This document shows positions 9,337-18,730 of a DNA stretch of 64,000 nucleotides, piece by piece. The position numbers and the translations under genes were made by a program. How positions within the stretch are numbered: position 1 is the stretch's first letter; every line of letters starts with the position of its first letter. Under the pieces are notes generated by a model that saw only the letters and a program-made list of their open reading frames with translations, searched no databases and was not told the origin of the DNA. The DNA is from Desulfosporosinus cupriresistens (GTDB taxonomy: Bacteria; Bacillota; Desulfitobacteriia; Desulfitobacteriales; Desulfitobacteriaceae), in assembly GCF_001707885.1 (NCBI RefSeq), contig NZ_MASS01000018.1, positions 16,911-80,910 on the forward strand, in the 5' to 3' direction.

Positions 9337-10521
9337 ATGAACGTCGATTTATCCGTTAAGTTTTGCGGATTAAAATTAGAGAACCCCTTTGTCTTAGCTC
9401 CTTCGCCCAGCACTGATAATCTCGATCTTTTGATACAGGCTTTCCAAGCTGGGTGGGCTGGGGCAGTATTAAAGACCGTTGCCGTAGATTCCAGCATAGT
9501 TAGTCGTGTTTTCCCTTTAGTCATGCGTATTGAACAGGGAAACTCCTTTATAGGTCTGCAAAACATAGATCTCGTTTCTGAACATTCGGTCGAGGATGTT
9601 GAACATATTATTGTTGCCTTAAAAAAACGATTTCCCAATAAAGTTGTGATTCCTAGTATTATGGCGAGCACGCGGGAAGATTGGCAATCGCTAGCTAAGC
9701 GCTTTGTTGATGCGGGCGCAGATATTATTGAATGTAGTATTTGGTGTCCGCATGGAGCTGAGTGGAGTTTATGTTCTATGGTTCAAGAACCCGTCGGAAC
9801 TGAGCAAATCGCTCGTTGGGTTAAGGAAGTAGTTGGCAATGTTCCTGTGGTCATCAAATTATCGGCACAAGATTCCGATATAATGGCTACGGCAGCGGCG
9901 GTAGAACGCAGTGGTGCGGATGGTGTGTGTGCTATAAATACGATCAAGAGTATTACGGGAGTTAACCTGTCGACCTTGATTCCTTATCCCAATGTGGCAG
10001 GGTTATCAACGTATGGAGGACTCTCCGGGCCGGCCTTGAAACCGATTGCTTTGCGTTGTACAGCTGAAATCGCACAAAAAGTAGATCTGGATATAGCTGC
10101 TAGTGGTGGGATCACTACATGGGAAGATGGTGCTGAATTCCTGCTCCTGGGGGCCAGTACCTTGCAACTTTGTACGGCTGTTTTGCGTTTCGGCATAGGA
10201 ATCATCAGGGACCTCACTCAAGGTTTAGCGGGCTGGATGAAGGAAATGGGTTTCCAGAGTTTGACGGATGTCATCGGACGGTCCTTGCCGTATTTGGTTG
10301 AACATTCCCAGCTTCCGAGGGGCATCCAATTCGTGGCCCATATTAGGAAAGAAGTCTGTGATGGCTGTGGAATATGTTCCACAGCATGTCGATCTGGCGG
10401 ACACGACGCGATTTCTATGGCGGAAGAATTGCCTCAGGTAACTATGAATAGGTGCATTGGGTGTGGTCTATGCCGAGCGATGTGTTCCTTAAAGGCCATA
10501 ATTTTAGTCCGACCAACTTGA
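9337..10521 (+). CDS. Dihydroorotate dehydrogenase-family protein with C-terminal ferredoxin domain (PreA-like)
   Basis: A 395-residue FMN TIM-barrel protein of the dihydroorotate/dihydropyrimidine dehydrogenase family. The N-terminus (MNVDLSVKFCGLKLENPFVL) and the C-terminal barrel (DIAASGGITTWEDGAEFLL) are typical. The last ~60 residues carry two 4Fe-4S motifs (CDGCGICSTACRSGG, CIGCGLCRAMCSLKA), as in PreA-type dihydropyrimidine dehydrogenases. Start ATG 9337 follows AAGGGG; an in-frame ATG lies 21 bases upstream. In this cluster it probably reduces a ring intermediate or passes electrons to one. The substrate is unknown. Confidence 0.85.
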   Translation: MNVDLSVKFCGLKLENPFVLAPSPSTDNLDLLIQAFQAGWAGAVLKTVAVDSSIVSRVFPLVMRIEQGNSFIGLQNIDLVSEHSVEDVEHIIVALKKRFPNKVVIPSIMASTREDWQSLAKRFVDAGADIIECSIWCPHGAEWSLCSMVQEPVGTEQIARWVKEVVGNVPVVIKLSAQDSDIMATAAAVERSGADGVCAINTIKSITGVNLSTLIPYPNVAGLSTYGGLSGPALKPIALRCTAEIAQKVDLDIAASGGITTWEDGAEFLLLGASTLQLCTAVLRFGIGIIRDLTQGLAGWMKEMGFQSLTDVIGRSLPYLVEHSQLPRGIQFVAHIRKEVCDGCGICSTACRSGGHDAISMAEELPQVTMNRCIGCGLCRAMCSLKAIILVRPT

Positions 10522-10597
10522 GAACGGGTGCATTAGGTGATACTACTTAGGGTATGATTAAGAAAAAGTTTTTTAATATAGAGAGGATGAGTGAAAG

Positions 10598-11926
10598 ATG
10601 CTTCTAATAGGAAATGGTATCGTTTTGACCCTGGGTACAAGTAATCAGGTTATTCCACAGGGTGGCGTCCTGATCCAAGATACTAAGATTCAAGAAATCG
10701 GTTCAACTCAAGATTTGCAGGCGCGATTTCCAGAGGCGGAGTTTATCGATGCTCACGGCAAGTTGATTATGCCGGGGATGATCAATACCCATATGCATCT
10801 CTATAGCACCTTCGCCCGAGGAATGGATTCCAAAAGTAAACCGCCTAAAAGCTTTGGAGATATTTTAGAAGGGCTCTGGTGGAAACTCGATAAGTTATTG
10901 ACCCTTGATGATGTTTATCTTAGTGGTTTAACTCCATTAATTGAATGCATCAAAACGGGGACGACAACGATTATTGACCATCATGCCAGCCCTATGGCTA
11001 TTACCGGAAGCTTATCGACTCTCGCCAAGGCTGCCAAGGAAATCGGAGTCCGCGCTGCTTTTTGCTACGAGGTCTCAGATCGGGATGGTGAGAAGATTGC
11101 CCAAGAGGGTATTAAAGAAAATGTTGACTTTATCACAGCGTGTCAGGCTAACCCTGATCCTATGGTTGCGGGGATGTTTGGACTCCACGCTTCGTTAACC
11201 TTATCCGATCAAACCTTGGCAACCTGCAGTGAGGCAGCCAACAGTAAAGGGGCCGGATTTCACGTCCATGTTGCTGAAGGAGTCGAAGATGTCCAGGACT
11301 GTGTTAGCAAACACGGTATGCGGGTGGTTGAACGGTTGGAAAAATTCAAGATTCTAGGACCGAAAACCATTGCCGTGCACTGTGTGCATATTGATGATCA
11401 CGAAATTGATCTACTCAAGGCTTCGCAAACCCAGGTTGTGCATAATCCGGAGTCAAATATGGGAAATGCTGTGGGCGTAACACCCGTTCTTAAAATGATG
11501 AGTCAAGGAGTTAAGGTTGGGCTGGGAACGGATGGCTATACCTGTGATATGTTTGAGAGTGGTAAAGTAGCGAATGTACTTCATAAGCATGCGGTTGCTG
11601 ATCCCAGTGTAGCCTGGGGCGAAGTTCCCCAGATGCTTTATGGGAATAACCCTGAGATTGCGTCGGAACTCTTTGGCGGAAAATTTGGGGAATTAGTCGC
11701 TGGAGCTTGGGCAGATGTTATTGTTGTGGATTATGTGCCGCCAACTCCACTGAATTCCAACAATTGGACAGGACATTTGCTTTTTGGGATCTCTGGACGG
11801 TCGGTGGAAACGACGGTGATCAATGGGCGAGTACGCATGCTGGACAGAAAACTCATCGACATTGATGAAGTAGCCATCGGGGAACGTTCACGTGAATTAG
11901 CACAAGGCGTCTGGAATAGAATTTGA
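10598..11926 (+). CDS. ssnA: SsnA-family amidohydrolase (putative aminohydrolase)
   Basis: A 442-residue metal-dependent amidohydrolase related to guanine and chlorohydrolase deaminases. Residues ~58-72 carry the metal site GMINTHMHLYSTFARGMD. GFHVHVAEG (~224), AVHCVH (~262) and LGTDGYTCDMF (~310) supply the other ligands. It matches SsnA in its YSTFARG motif and in its purine-cluster position. The deaminated substrate is not known from sequence. It begins after GAGGATGAG and runs into the next gene with 10 bp spacing. Confidence 0.88.
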   Translation: MLLIGNGIVLTLGTSNQVIPQGGVLIQDTKIQEIGSTQDLQARFPEAEFIDAHGKLIMPGMINTHMHLYSTFARGMDSKSKPPKSFGDILEGLWWKLDKLLTLDDVYLSGLTPLIECIKTGTTTIIDHHASPMAITGSLSTLAKAAKEIGVRAAFCYEVSDRDGEKIAQEGIKENVDFITACQANPDPMVAGMFGLHASLTLSDQTLATCSEAANSKGAGFHVHVAEGVEDVQDCVSKHGMRVVERLEKFKILGPKTIAVHCVHIDDHEIDLLKASQTQVVHNPESNMGNAVGVTPVLKMMSQGVKVGLGTDGYTCDMFESGKVANVLHKHAVADPSVAWGEVPQMLYGNNPEIASELFGGKFGELVAGAWADVIVVDYVPPTPLNSNNWTGHLLFGISGRSVETTVINGRVRMLDRKLIDIDEVAIGERSRELAQGVWNRI

Positions 11927-11936
11927 GGTGATTTCA

Positions 11937-13178
11937 TTGAAGAATGTGTTGGGACTGCGTTGTATTGAATGTAATAAGGAATTTCCTGCAGCAGCGGGGA
12001 TGTATACTTGTCCATCTTGTGGCTCAAAAGGCGGCATTATGGATGTCGAATATGACTATCAAGAGATTAATCGGATGACGTCGCGTGAGCAACTGACTCA
12101 ATCCAAAGACTTTTCAATCTTTCGTTATTTGCCTTTTCTTCCGATTCACCCAGAGTCTCCTCGCCCTCATCTTAGAGTGGGCTGGAGCCCACTTTATAAG
12201 CCGCCGGGTTTGGCCAAGAGCTTAGGAATGAGTAACCTTTATGTCAAAGACGATGGACAAAATCCAACGGCTTCGCTGAAAGATCGGGCCTCGATTATTG
12301 CGGTGGTTAAGGCAGTTGAGGAAAAGGCCCCAACGGTTGCCTGTTCTTCGACGGGTAATGCGGCTTCATCTTTAGCTGGAAGCGCTGCTGCGATGGGCTT
12401 AAAGAGTGTTATTTTTGTTCCGAGTCGAGCTCCCCAAGGCAAGATCGCCCAATTGCTGATCTTTGGCGCAACGGTTATCAGTGTCCAAGGGTCCTACGAA
12501 GATGCCTTCAGACTTTCTGCAGAGGCTATTGAGCGCTGGGGCTGGTATAATCGAAACGCAGCGATTAACCCTTACTTGGTCGAAGGGAAGAAGACGGTTG
12601 CCTTGGAAATTGCCGAGCAATTAAATTGGGAAGTGCCTGATTGGGTGGCTCTTTCCGTCGGTGATGGGTGCACAATTGCTGGGGTTTGGAAAGGTTTCAA
12701 GGATCTCTACTTGGCTGGGTGGATCGATCGTTTGCCCAAAGTCTTAGGCGTCCAGTCCACAGGATGCAGTCCACTGGTTGATGCTTTCCTGGAAGATCGT
12801 CCCTGGCGTCCGGCTGAAGAGAACACGTTAGCGGATAGTATTGCAGTCGGCGTGCCACGTAATCCAGATAAGGCTTTGCGGGCTGTCAGGGAGTCGAATG
12901 GGTTGATGGTGGCTGTACCGGATGAAGCTATCTTAGAGGCTATGCGCCAACTGGGCAGAACAAGTGGCATTTTCGGTGAACCTGCCGGCGTAACGGGCAT
13001 GGCCGGCCTTAAATTAATGGTGGAAAAAGGACTTATTGGAGCAGACGAAAAAGTAGTGGCCATTGTGACAGGAAATGGTTTAAAAGACGTCAAAAATGCC
13101 ATAACCGCTGCAGGTGAACCCATTAAAGTTGCGCCCTCGCTGGAAGAGCTAATACGATGCGCAAACTTCGATGCGTGA
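11937..13178 (+). CDS. Threonine synthase-like PLP enzyme
   Basis: A fold-type II PLP enzyme of about 413 residues. An N-terminal zinc ribbon (CIECNKEF...CPSCGSKG, residues ~9-35) precedes the catalytic domain with the PLP lysine in NPTASLKDRAS and the phosphate loop SSTGNAASSLAGSAA. Start TTG 11937 is chosen because GAGGTG lies 6-7 bp upstream; GTG 11928 overlaps the ribosome site. No other threonine-biosynthesis gene is nearby. With two further PLP fold II enzymes in the cluster, a role in breaking down a small amino acid such as a diaminopropionate derivative is possible (inference). Confidence 0.85.
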   Translation: MKNVLGLRCIECNKEFPAAAGMYTCPSCGSKGGIMDVEYDYQEINRMTSREQLTQSKDFSIFRYLPFLPIHPESPRPHLRVGWSPLYKPPGLAKSLGMSNLYVKDDGQNPTASLKDRASIIAVVKAVEEKAPTVACSSTGNAASSLAGSAAAMGLKSVIFVPSRAPQGKIAQLLIFGATVISVQGSYEDAFRLSAEAIERWGWYNRNAAINPYLVEGKKTVALEIAEQLNWEVPDWVALSVGDGCTIAGVWKGFKDLYLAGWIDRLPKVLGVQSTGCSPLVDAFLEDRPWRPAEENTLADSIAVGVPRNPDKALRAVRESNGLMVAVPDEAILEAMRQLGRTSGIFGEPAGVTGMAGLKLMVEKGLIGADEKVVAIVTGNGLKDVKNAITAAGEPIKVAPSLEELIRCANFDA

Positions 13179-13317
13179 GGTGCAATGCTTTGAGGCAACG
13201 AGCGACGATTGAGCCACAATCACGTGGCACATGAGTCGGAGAGCCAAGCGATGCTTAATGCGCTAAAGACGGAGACAATAGAAATAGGGACCAAGTACGA
13301 AAAACGGAGAATGAGTG

Positions 13318-13375
13318 CGATGCACGAGGTTCGAGCTTCGAGCTTCGAGCCTCGAACCTCGAACCTCGTGCATCG
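13318..13375. repeat. Long hairpin with perfect 18-bp arms
   Basis: CGATGCACGAGGTTCGAG (13318-13335) pairs perfectly with 13358-13375. The 22-bp loop is itself made of CTTCGAG/CTCGAAC units. It lies just before the ribosome site of the next gene, so it may terminate or attenuate transcription, but no clear U-run follows. Related TTCGAGG-rich inverted sequence flanks the RNA-like region near 25.8-26.2 kb. Confidence 0.7.
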
Positions 13376-13393
13376 ATATTGGAGGTAGCTTGA

Positions 13394-14881
13394 ATGAGTA
13401 ACTTGATTAATTTAACCATTAATGAAGAGCAGCTTAAAAAAACTGTGCAGAGCGTTAAAGAAAGAAACGTTGTTATTCCAACCATGGCTCAGATGAAAGA
13501 TCCTGACAAGATCCCTGCCAAGATTAAGGAAAAATTGAAGACGACTGGTTTATGGGACGTAGACCCAATTAACTTGTTTAGAATATCTTGGCGAAACCAA
13601 CCAGTTAAAGAAGGCGGATTATTCAATGCCTTACCTAACTATGTTGAAATTCCTCCTGAAATTTCCGGGGTTAAAGCTAGAATTATTGCTATGGCCGGTA
13701 AGTATTTCCCAACTGGGGCTCATAAGGTTGGAGCGAGTTTTGCGTGCTTAGTTCCTCGTTTAGTGACGGGACAATTTGATCCGAAATATCATGAAGCTGT
13801 TTGGCCTTCAACCGGCAACTACTGCCGTGGCGGAGCGTATAATTCGGCCTTATTAGGCTGTAAATCAATTGCTATTTTACCGGAGAATATGAGTCGAGAG
13901 CGTTTTGAATGGCTGAAGACCGTCGCCGGAGAAATAATTGCAACGCCTGGCTGTGAAAGTAATGTGAAAGAAATTTATGATAAAACCTGGGAACTACGCC
14001 GAACCCGCGACAATGTGGTGATCTTTAATCAGTTTGGGGAACTAGGTAATCATTTGTGGCATTACGAAGTCACAGGTAATGCGATGCATGATATTATTAA
14101 AGCCGAAGCGGGTGCCAATGGCCGACTTGCAGGGGTATGTTTAACCTCAGGTTCCGCTGGTACACTCGGAAGTGCTGACTATTTGAAAGATCAATTCCCC
14201 AAAGCCAAAATTGCTGTGGGTGAAGCCTTACAGTGCCCAACCTTACTGAACAATGGATTTGGTGATCATAGAATTGAAGGAATCGGTGATAAACATATCC
14301 CTTGGATTCACAATGTGAAAAATACAGATATGGTAATCGCCATCGATGATAATGATAGCCTAGGTATGTTCCGTCTCTTTAATGAACCCGCTGGACAGGA
14401 CTATCTGAGAGAACAAGGAATTTCTGAAGAGGTCATTACTAAGCTTACATGGGTGGGGATTTCCGGAGCTGCCAACATCTTATCCTGCATCAAATTCGCT
14501 AAATACTATGAGTTAACGGAAGATGATATTGTTATTACTGTCCTAACGGATTCTGCAGAAATGTATCAGTCGAGACTGCAAGAAATGGAAGAAGAACGAG
14601 GCCAAGTCTACAACCCTCTAAATGCTGCCATTGATCATAATCGCAATGTTTTGGGCGTTAGGACTGACAGTATGGAAGAGTTGACGTACCAGAGCAAAAA
14701 GCGCATTCATAATCTCAAGTACTACACTTGGATTGAACAACAAGAGTATGATCTGGATGAACTGAATGCCCAGTGGTACGATTATGATAATTACTGGGGT
14801 AAGTTGCATCAGATGGGGCCGGAACTAGATAAACTGATTGAAGAGTTCAATGAGAAAACAGGTATTGCGGAAAAATTATAA
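13394..14881 (+). CDS. PLP-dependent enzyme, cysteine synthase-like fold
   Basis: A 495-residue fold-type II PLP protein. The lysine is probably that of FPTGAHKVGAS near residue 115; the phosphate loop is VWPSTGNYCRGGAYNSALLG near residue 137, and LTSGSAGTLGSADYL follows. It is longer than cysteine synthases and does not carry threonine synthase zinc motifs. ATG 13394 follows TTGGAGGTAG. A strong terminator at 14955 ends the transcript. Placement beside SsnA, the threonine-synthase-like protein and YgeX suggests a lyase step in nitrogen release from purines, but its reaction is not known. Confidence 0.8.
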   Translation: MSNLINLTINEEQLKKTVQSVKERNVVIPTMAQMKDPDKIPAKIKEKLKTTGLWDVDPINLFRISWRNQPVKEGGLFNALPNYVEIPPEISGVKARIIAMAGKYFPTGAHKVGASFACLVPRLVTGQFDPKYHEAVWPSTGNYCRGGAYNSALLGCKSIAILPENMSRERFEWLKTVAGEIIATPGCESNVKEIYDKTWELRRTRDNVVIFNQFGELGNHLWHYEVTGNAMHDIIKAEAGANGRLAGVCLTSGSAGTLGSADYLKDQFPKAKIAVGEALQCPTLLNNGFGDHRIEGIGDKHIPWIHNVKNTDMVIAIDDNDSLGMFRLFNEPAGQDYLREQGISEEVITKLTWVGISGAANILSCIKFAKYYELTEDDIVITVLTDSAEMYQSRLQEMEEERGQVYNPLNAAIDHNRNVLGVRTDSMEELTYQSKKRIHNLKYYTWIEQQEYDLDELNAQWYDYDNYWGKLHQMGPELDKLIEEFNEKTGIAEKL

Positions 14882-14951
14882 CCAGTTTTCCTTTCCCAAT
14901 ATCATCGGGAGATCTTGAAGCTTAGTGGAGAATAGCGAGGAATATATTGTC

Positions 14952-14992
14952 AAAGGCAGCGGTTCACATAAATGAACCGCTGCCTTTCTTTT
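14952..14992 (+). terminator. Strong intrinsic terminator
   Basis: GGCAGCGGTTCA and TGAACCGCTGCC form perfect 12-bp arms around a 6-nt loop, flanked by AAA and TTTCTTTTT, about 70 bp after the PLP enzyme. Confidence 0.92.
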
Positions 14993-15272
14993 TACTAGTC
15001 AGAACGTATAACTTTTCGTCCATTTTGGAAGGACCCTTCTCGTCATCCATGATCTCTTCAAGACAGGGGTTGAAGTGCGCTGGAGATACTATTATGAAAT
15101 GAGGGTTGACGTGAAAGTTGTTGCACAGTGGTTTTTATACATAATTGAAGGAATTTATAGAAAATTGTAGAATTATATTAGAATAAAGTGCGTGCAAATA
15201 TAGTTAAGTGAACAACGGATTTTGAATTAAACGAAACATATTTCTTTATAGATTTAGAGGAGTGAGGTAATA

Positions 15273-17318
15273 TTGACTAAGTCAATTCGAAGTATATTTC
15301 AGTTGTTTTGGATCTCCCTATTGCTGTTTTATGTATTCTCACAAAAAGCCATTATAAACCTTAATGTTAACGAGTTCACATTGCTTGGTACTTTGTTGCT
15401 GACCGCATCCGTAGCTGTAATTTTGTTTATGCAGAATTTGGGCCTTCAGAAGAAACTAAAGACCAAGACTACTGATTCGTTTGATAAGCTTGAAGATTGT
15501 GATGAAAAGATTGAAACACTTCTAGTTAATCTTCATGTGGGTGTAGCTGTGTTTTCTCCTGAAGGGGAGATGCTGGTAAGCAATAGGAAGTTTTTCGAAT
15601 TGGCAAGCCCTATAAATTTTGAGGACAAACCCCAATCTGTCATGAAACAATCCCTCATTGATCATCCTCCCAAAGTAGCGCTTGAAGAGGTTATTAAGCA
15701 TTACATAAACGAGGATGGTCAGAAATTAACTCTGAAAGAACTTCCGCTAATCAAAGTGATTTCTACAAACAAACCTTCACGCGAACAAATTATTGGAATC
15801 CGAAATCCTGACAATGGTAGTGTTCGATGGACCATGGGAGATAATGAACCAGAGTTCGATGAATCAGGTAGATTGTCTAAGGTTATTATTACACTTGTTG
15901 ATATAACCGATAGAAAAAATTCAGAAAAGGCCTTAAGAGAAAGTGAAACTAGACTTAGTGCATTTTTAAAGGTTATGCCTGACATGTTTTTCTTATTGGA
16001 TCGTAAGGGAAATATAATTGATAATTATTTAGAAAATACCATTATTCCCTCTCATTTGCAGGGAGGTTTTTTGGGTAAAAATATCAAGGACTTGGACAAT
16101 GTTGGGGAACATAATGCTGAGCGTGTTTTCCGGAATATAGAAAAACTTTTTGAGACTGGTGAAATCCAAACCTTGGAGTTCTCTACTCGAAAATTATGCC
16201 AGGAGACTTTTTTTGAAGCGCGACTTGTTTTATGCGGGGAGGATAAGGTACTGGCAGTTGTTAGAGATATTTCTCGCCGTAAGGAATCAGAGATTAGATT
16301 TTATAACATGAGTATCCATGATGCTTCAACAGGTCTTTATAACAGAACCTATTTTGAACACAAATTGAATAAATACCGTAATGAAGCTACTACAGGAATT
16401 GGTATTGTCATTTGCGATATTGACGGATTGAAATTGGTCAACGATACTCTTGGTCATGTTGTAGGTGATGACTATTTAAAAAAAGCGGCAAATATTTTGT
16501 GTGAGTGTTTTGGTCAAGAAGCTATCGTTGCCAGGATTGGTGGAGATGAGTTTGCCGTATTAATTAAACACACAGCTATTAATGAACTGTCAGTCCTAGG
16601 GATTAAAATGGAGAATTTACTTAATAAAATAAATTCTGATGAGAGTATTATACCCTTAAGCATTTCCCTGGGTTATGCTGTTGGAAATGGTGAACAAAAG
16701 GATTTAAGAGAATTGTTTAAGGCGGCGGATAATATGATGTACCGTGAAAAACTACATCACCGGCAGAGTGAGAAGAGTAAAAATATTGATATTATTACCA
16801 AAATGCTGGAAGTCCGCGATTTTATCACCGAAGGTCATGGCGACAGGATGCAGGAATTATCAGGCAAGCTGGCCGAAGCTGTGGGTATGTCGAAAAATGA
16901 GATTGAGGACATGCGTCTCTTTGCCCAATTCCACGATATAGGGAAGGTTGGAATACCTGATAGAACACTTTTTAAACCCGGAAGGCTTACTGAAGAAGAA
17001 AAGATCGAAATGAATCGGCATACCGAAATCGGCTATCTTATTGCCGAATCCTCGCCGAACCTCGCGCATATTTCGGATTGGATCCTCAAGCATCATGAAT
17101 GGTGGGATGGTAATGGTTATCCCTTTAAATTAAAGGGCGAGGAAATTCCGTTACAAAGCAGGATACTTTCAATTGTCGATACTTTTGATGCGATGACAAA
17201 TAATCGACCCTATAGAAAAGCCCTGTCCAAAGAAATTGCTCTGGCAGAAATCGTCAGATTCAAAGGAATTCAGTTTGATCCCATGCTTGTCGATAAGTTT
17301 GTCAAATTGGTTGTTTAG
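15273..17318 (+). CDS. PAS-GGDEF-HD-GYP cyclic-di-GMP signalling protein
   Basis: A 681-residue membrane-anchored protein. Two hydrophobic segments lie within residues ~8-55. PAS-like domains follow (~70-220 and ~225-340), then a GGDEF domain with intact RIGGDEFAVLI near residue 425, and an HD-GYP domain (FHDIGKVGIPD, HHEWWDGNGYP) at the C-terminus. It has both a cyclase signature and a phosphodiesterase signature, so its net activity is unclear. Start TTG 15273 follows GAGGAGTGAGG. It is flanked by terminators and is not obviously tied to the purine genes. Confidence 0.92.
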   Translation: MTKSIRSIFQLFWISLLLFYVFSQKAIINLNVNEFTLLGTLLLTASVAVILFMQNLGLQKKLKTKTTDSFDKLEDCDEKIETLLVNLHVGVAVFSPEGEMLVSNRKFFELASPINFEDKPQSVMKQSLIDHPPKVALEEVIKHYINEDGQKLTLKELPLIKVISTNKPSREQIIGIRNPDNGSVRWTMGDNEPEFDESGRLSKVIITLVDITDRKNSEKALRESETRLSAFLKVMPDMFFLLDRKGNIIDNYLENTIIPSHLQGGFLGKNIKDLDNVGEHNAERVFRNIEKLFETGEIQTLEFSTRKLCQETFFEARLVLCGEDKVLAVVRDISRRKESEIRFYNMSIHDASTGLYNRTYFEHKLNKYRNEATTGIGIVICDIDGLKLVNDTLGHVVGDDYLKKAANILCECFGQEAIVARIGGDEFAVLIKHTAINELSVLGIKMENLLNKINSDESIIPLSISLGYAVGNGEQKDLRELFKAADNMMYREKLHHRQSEKSKNIDIITKMLEVRDFITEGHGDRMQELSGKLAEAVGMSKNEIEDMRLFAQFHDIGKVGIPDRTLFKPGRLTEEEKIEMNRHTEIGYLIAESSPNLAHISDWILKHHEWWDGNGYPFKLKGEEIPLQSRILSIVDTFDAMTNNRPYRKALSKEIALAEIVRFKGIQFDPMLVDKFVKLVV

Positions 17319-17508
17319 GTCTATTGTTACCTTTTGACCAATGGGTTGTGTCCAAGTTGTTAAATTATGGTAATGGGAGTAAGGCGGAATTGATAGGGCT
17401 GGTAAAATATTAAGTAGGTAAAATGGGGTAGGCTTGTTTACATTCATTTAATTTAAGGATATGTTTGTAGAGAACGATAATATTTTTTTGAAAAGAGTGG
17501 TAGATAGT

Positions 17509-18459
17509 ATGAAAGCACTTCTAATCGGTTCAGGAGCAGTAGGGCTTGCAATAGGCGCTTCCTTAAGTGATGTGGGTTGGGACTTAGAACTTGTTGCCAA
17601 AGGAAAAACTAAAAACGCTGTGGAGAAGAATGGTATCGTCAGAAAAGGTTTATTTCAGCATATCATAATCCCTGCTGGAAAAGTTAAGATCTATGAAAAA
17701 CTTCAGTCTATAGAAAAAGGTGAATATGACTTCGTCCTTGTCTGCACAAAGACTACAATTTCTGCAGAAATAGCTGAAGAATTAGGGCGCAATAAACGTA
17801 TTCTAAAGGCTTCTGGCAAGATTGTTTTATTTCAAAATGGTTTTGGCAATGATGAGGTCTTCCTGAAATACTTCGATAAACAACAGATTTACTCCGCACG
17901 TGTTATTACAGGGTTTACCCGTCCGGAATTAAACATAAGTGAAGTCACAGTACATGCAGCACCTATTCTGATCGGAAGTTTGTATGGAAATAGTCTTGAT
18001 TGTATCCTTCCTCTTGCCAAAGGAATTAATGATGGAGGAATACCTTGCGAGGTTACTGAAGAAATTGGCAAGGCTCTCTGGGCTAAAATGCTTTACAACT
18101 GTACATTAAATCCAATGGGTGCGATTTTTAATGTCAACTATGGGAAACTAACTGAAACTAGTTATTCGACATACATCATGAATAAAATCATTGATGAGAT
18201 ATTTCAAGTTATGATAGCAGCAGGCTATAGTACCTATTGGGAAAGTGCAGAAAGCTACAAAAAGGAATTTTATGAAAAACTAATTCCCTCGACTTATGAC
18301 CACAGATCTTCTACGCTTCAAGATATAGAGAAAAAAAATATAACCGAAATAGATAGTCTCACTCATGTAATCATCACATTAGGTAGAGAGCTAAATATAG
18401 CAGTACCCTATAATGATATGATTTATAATATCATCAAGACAAAGGAATGCTTTTATTAA
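17509..18459 (+). CDS. 2-dehydropantoate 2-reductase family protein
   Basis: A protein of about 316 residues of the ketopantoate reductase family. The N-terminal NAD(P) fold is MKALLIGSGAVGLAIGASL. A helical C-terminal domain follows, with EIGKALWAKMLYNCTLNPMG near residue 190, a family hallmark. ATG 17509 is preferred because the protein family starts there; an in-frame ATG at 17461 would add 16 residues. True PanE function is not certain, since many paralogues act on other 2-keto acids. Confidence 0.85.
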   Translation: MKALLIGSGAVGLAIGASLSDVGWDLELVAKGKTKNAVEKNGIVRKGLFQHIIIPAGKVKIYEKLQSIEKGEYDFVLVCTKTTISAEIAEELGRNKRILKASGKIVLFQNGFGNDEVFLKYFDKQQIYSARVITGFTRPELNISEVTVHAAPILIGSLYGNSLDCILPLAKGINDGGIPCEVTEEIGKALWAKMLYNCTLNPMGAIFNVNYGKLTETSYSTYIMNKIIDEIFQVMIAAGYSTYWESAESYKKEFYEKLIPSTYDHRSSTLQDIEKKNITEIDSLTHVIITLGRELNIAVPYNDMIYNIIKTKECFY

Positions 18460-18504
18460 AAGACCAAATTATAACTAAATAACCAAATAGTGCTTAAATA
18501 ATTT

Positions 18505-18545
18505 AAGGGATTCTCGCCATTCTAAGTGAGAATCCTTTATTATTT
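18505..18545 (+). terminator. Intrinsic terminator
   Basis: GGATTCTC and GAGAATCC arms are followed by TTTATTATTTTT, about 50 bp after the reductase gene. Confidence 0.8.
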
Positions 18546-18595
18546 TTAGCGGGATCTTGGTCGCGAAAAAGTTTGCTGACGAAGTAATTCGAAGT

Positions 18596-18611
18596 TGGCA
18601 TGATAATTGCA
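18596..18611 (+). promoter_or_regulatory. sigma-54 promoter of ygeX
   Basis: TGGCATGATAATTGCA has GG and GC 10 bp apart and matches the other three -24/-12 elements of the cluster. It lies 120 bp before ygeX. No activator dyad like those at 364 or 21964 was found just upstream. Confidence 0.83.
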
Positions 18612-18730
18612 TTGTAAATATAGATATCAGCTATGTAATTTGTTTAGGGTGATATAGGGCTGATAGGCAAAACAACAGATTGTTTTTTTGATGTCGTATT
18701 GAAAAAACATCATTAAAAAGAGGAGAGATC

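Noticed and set aside
13190..13215. TGGCAC sequence as a fifth sigma-54 promoter
   Set aside because: There is no GC at the -12 position at the right distance.
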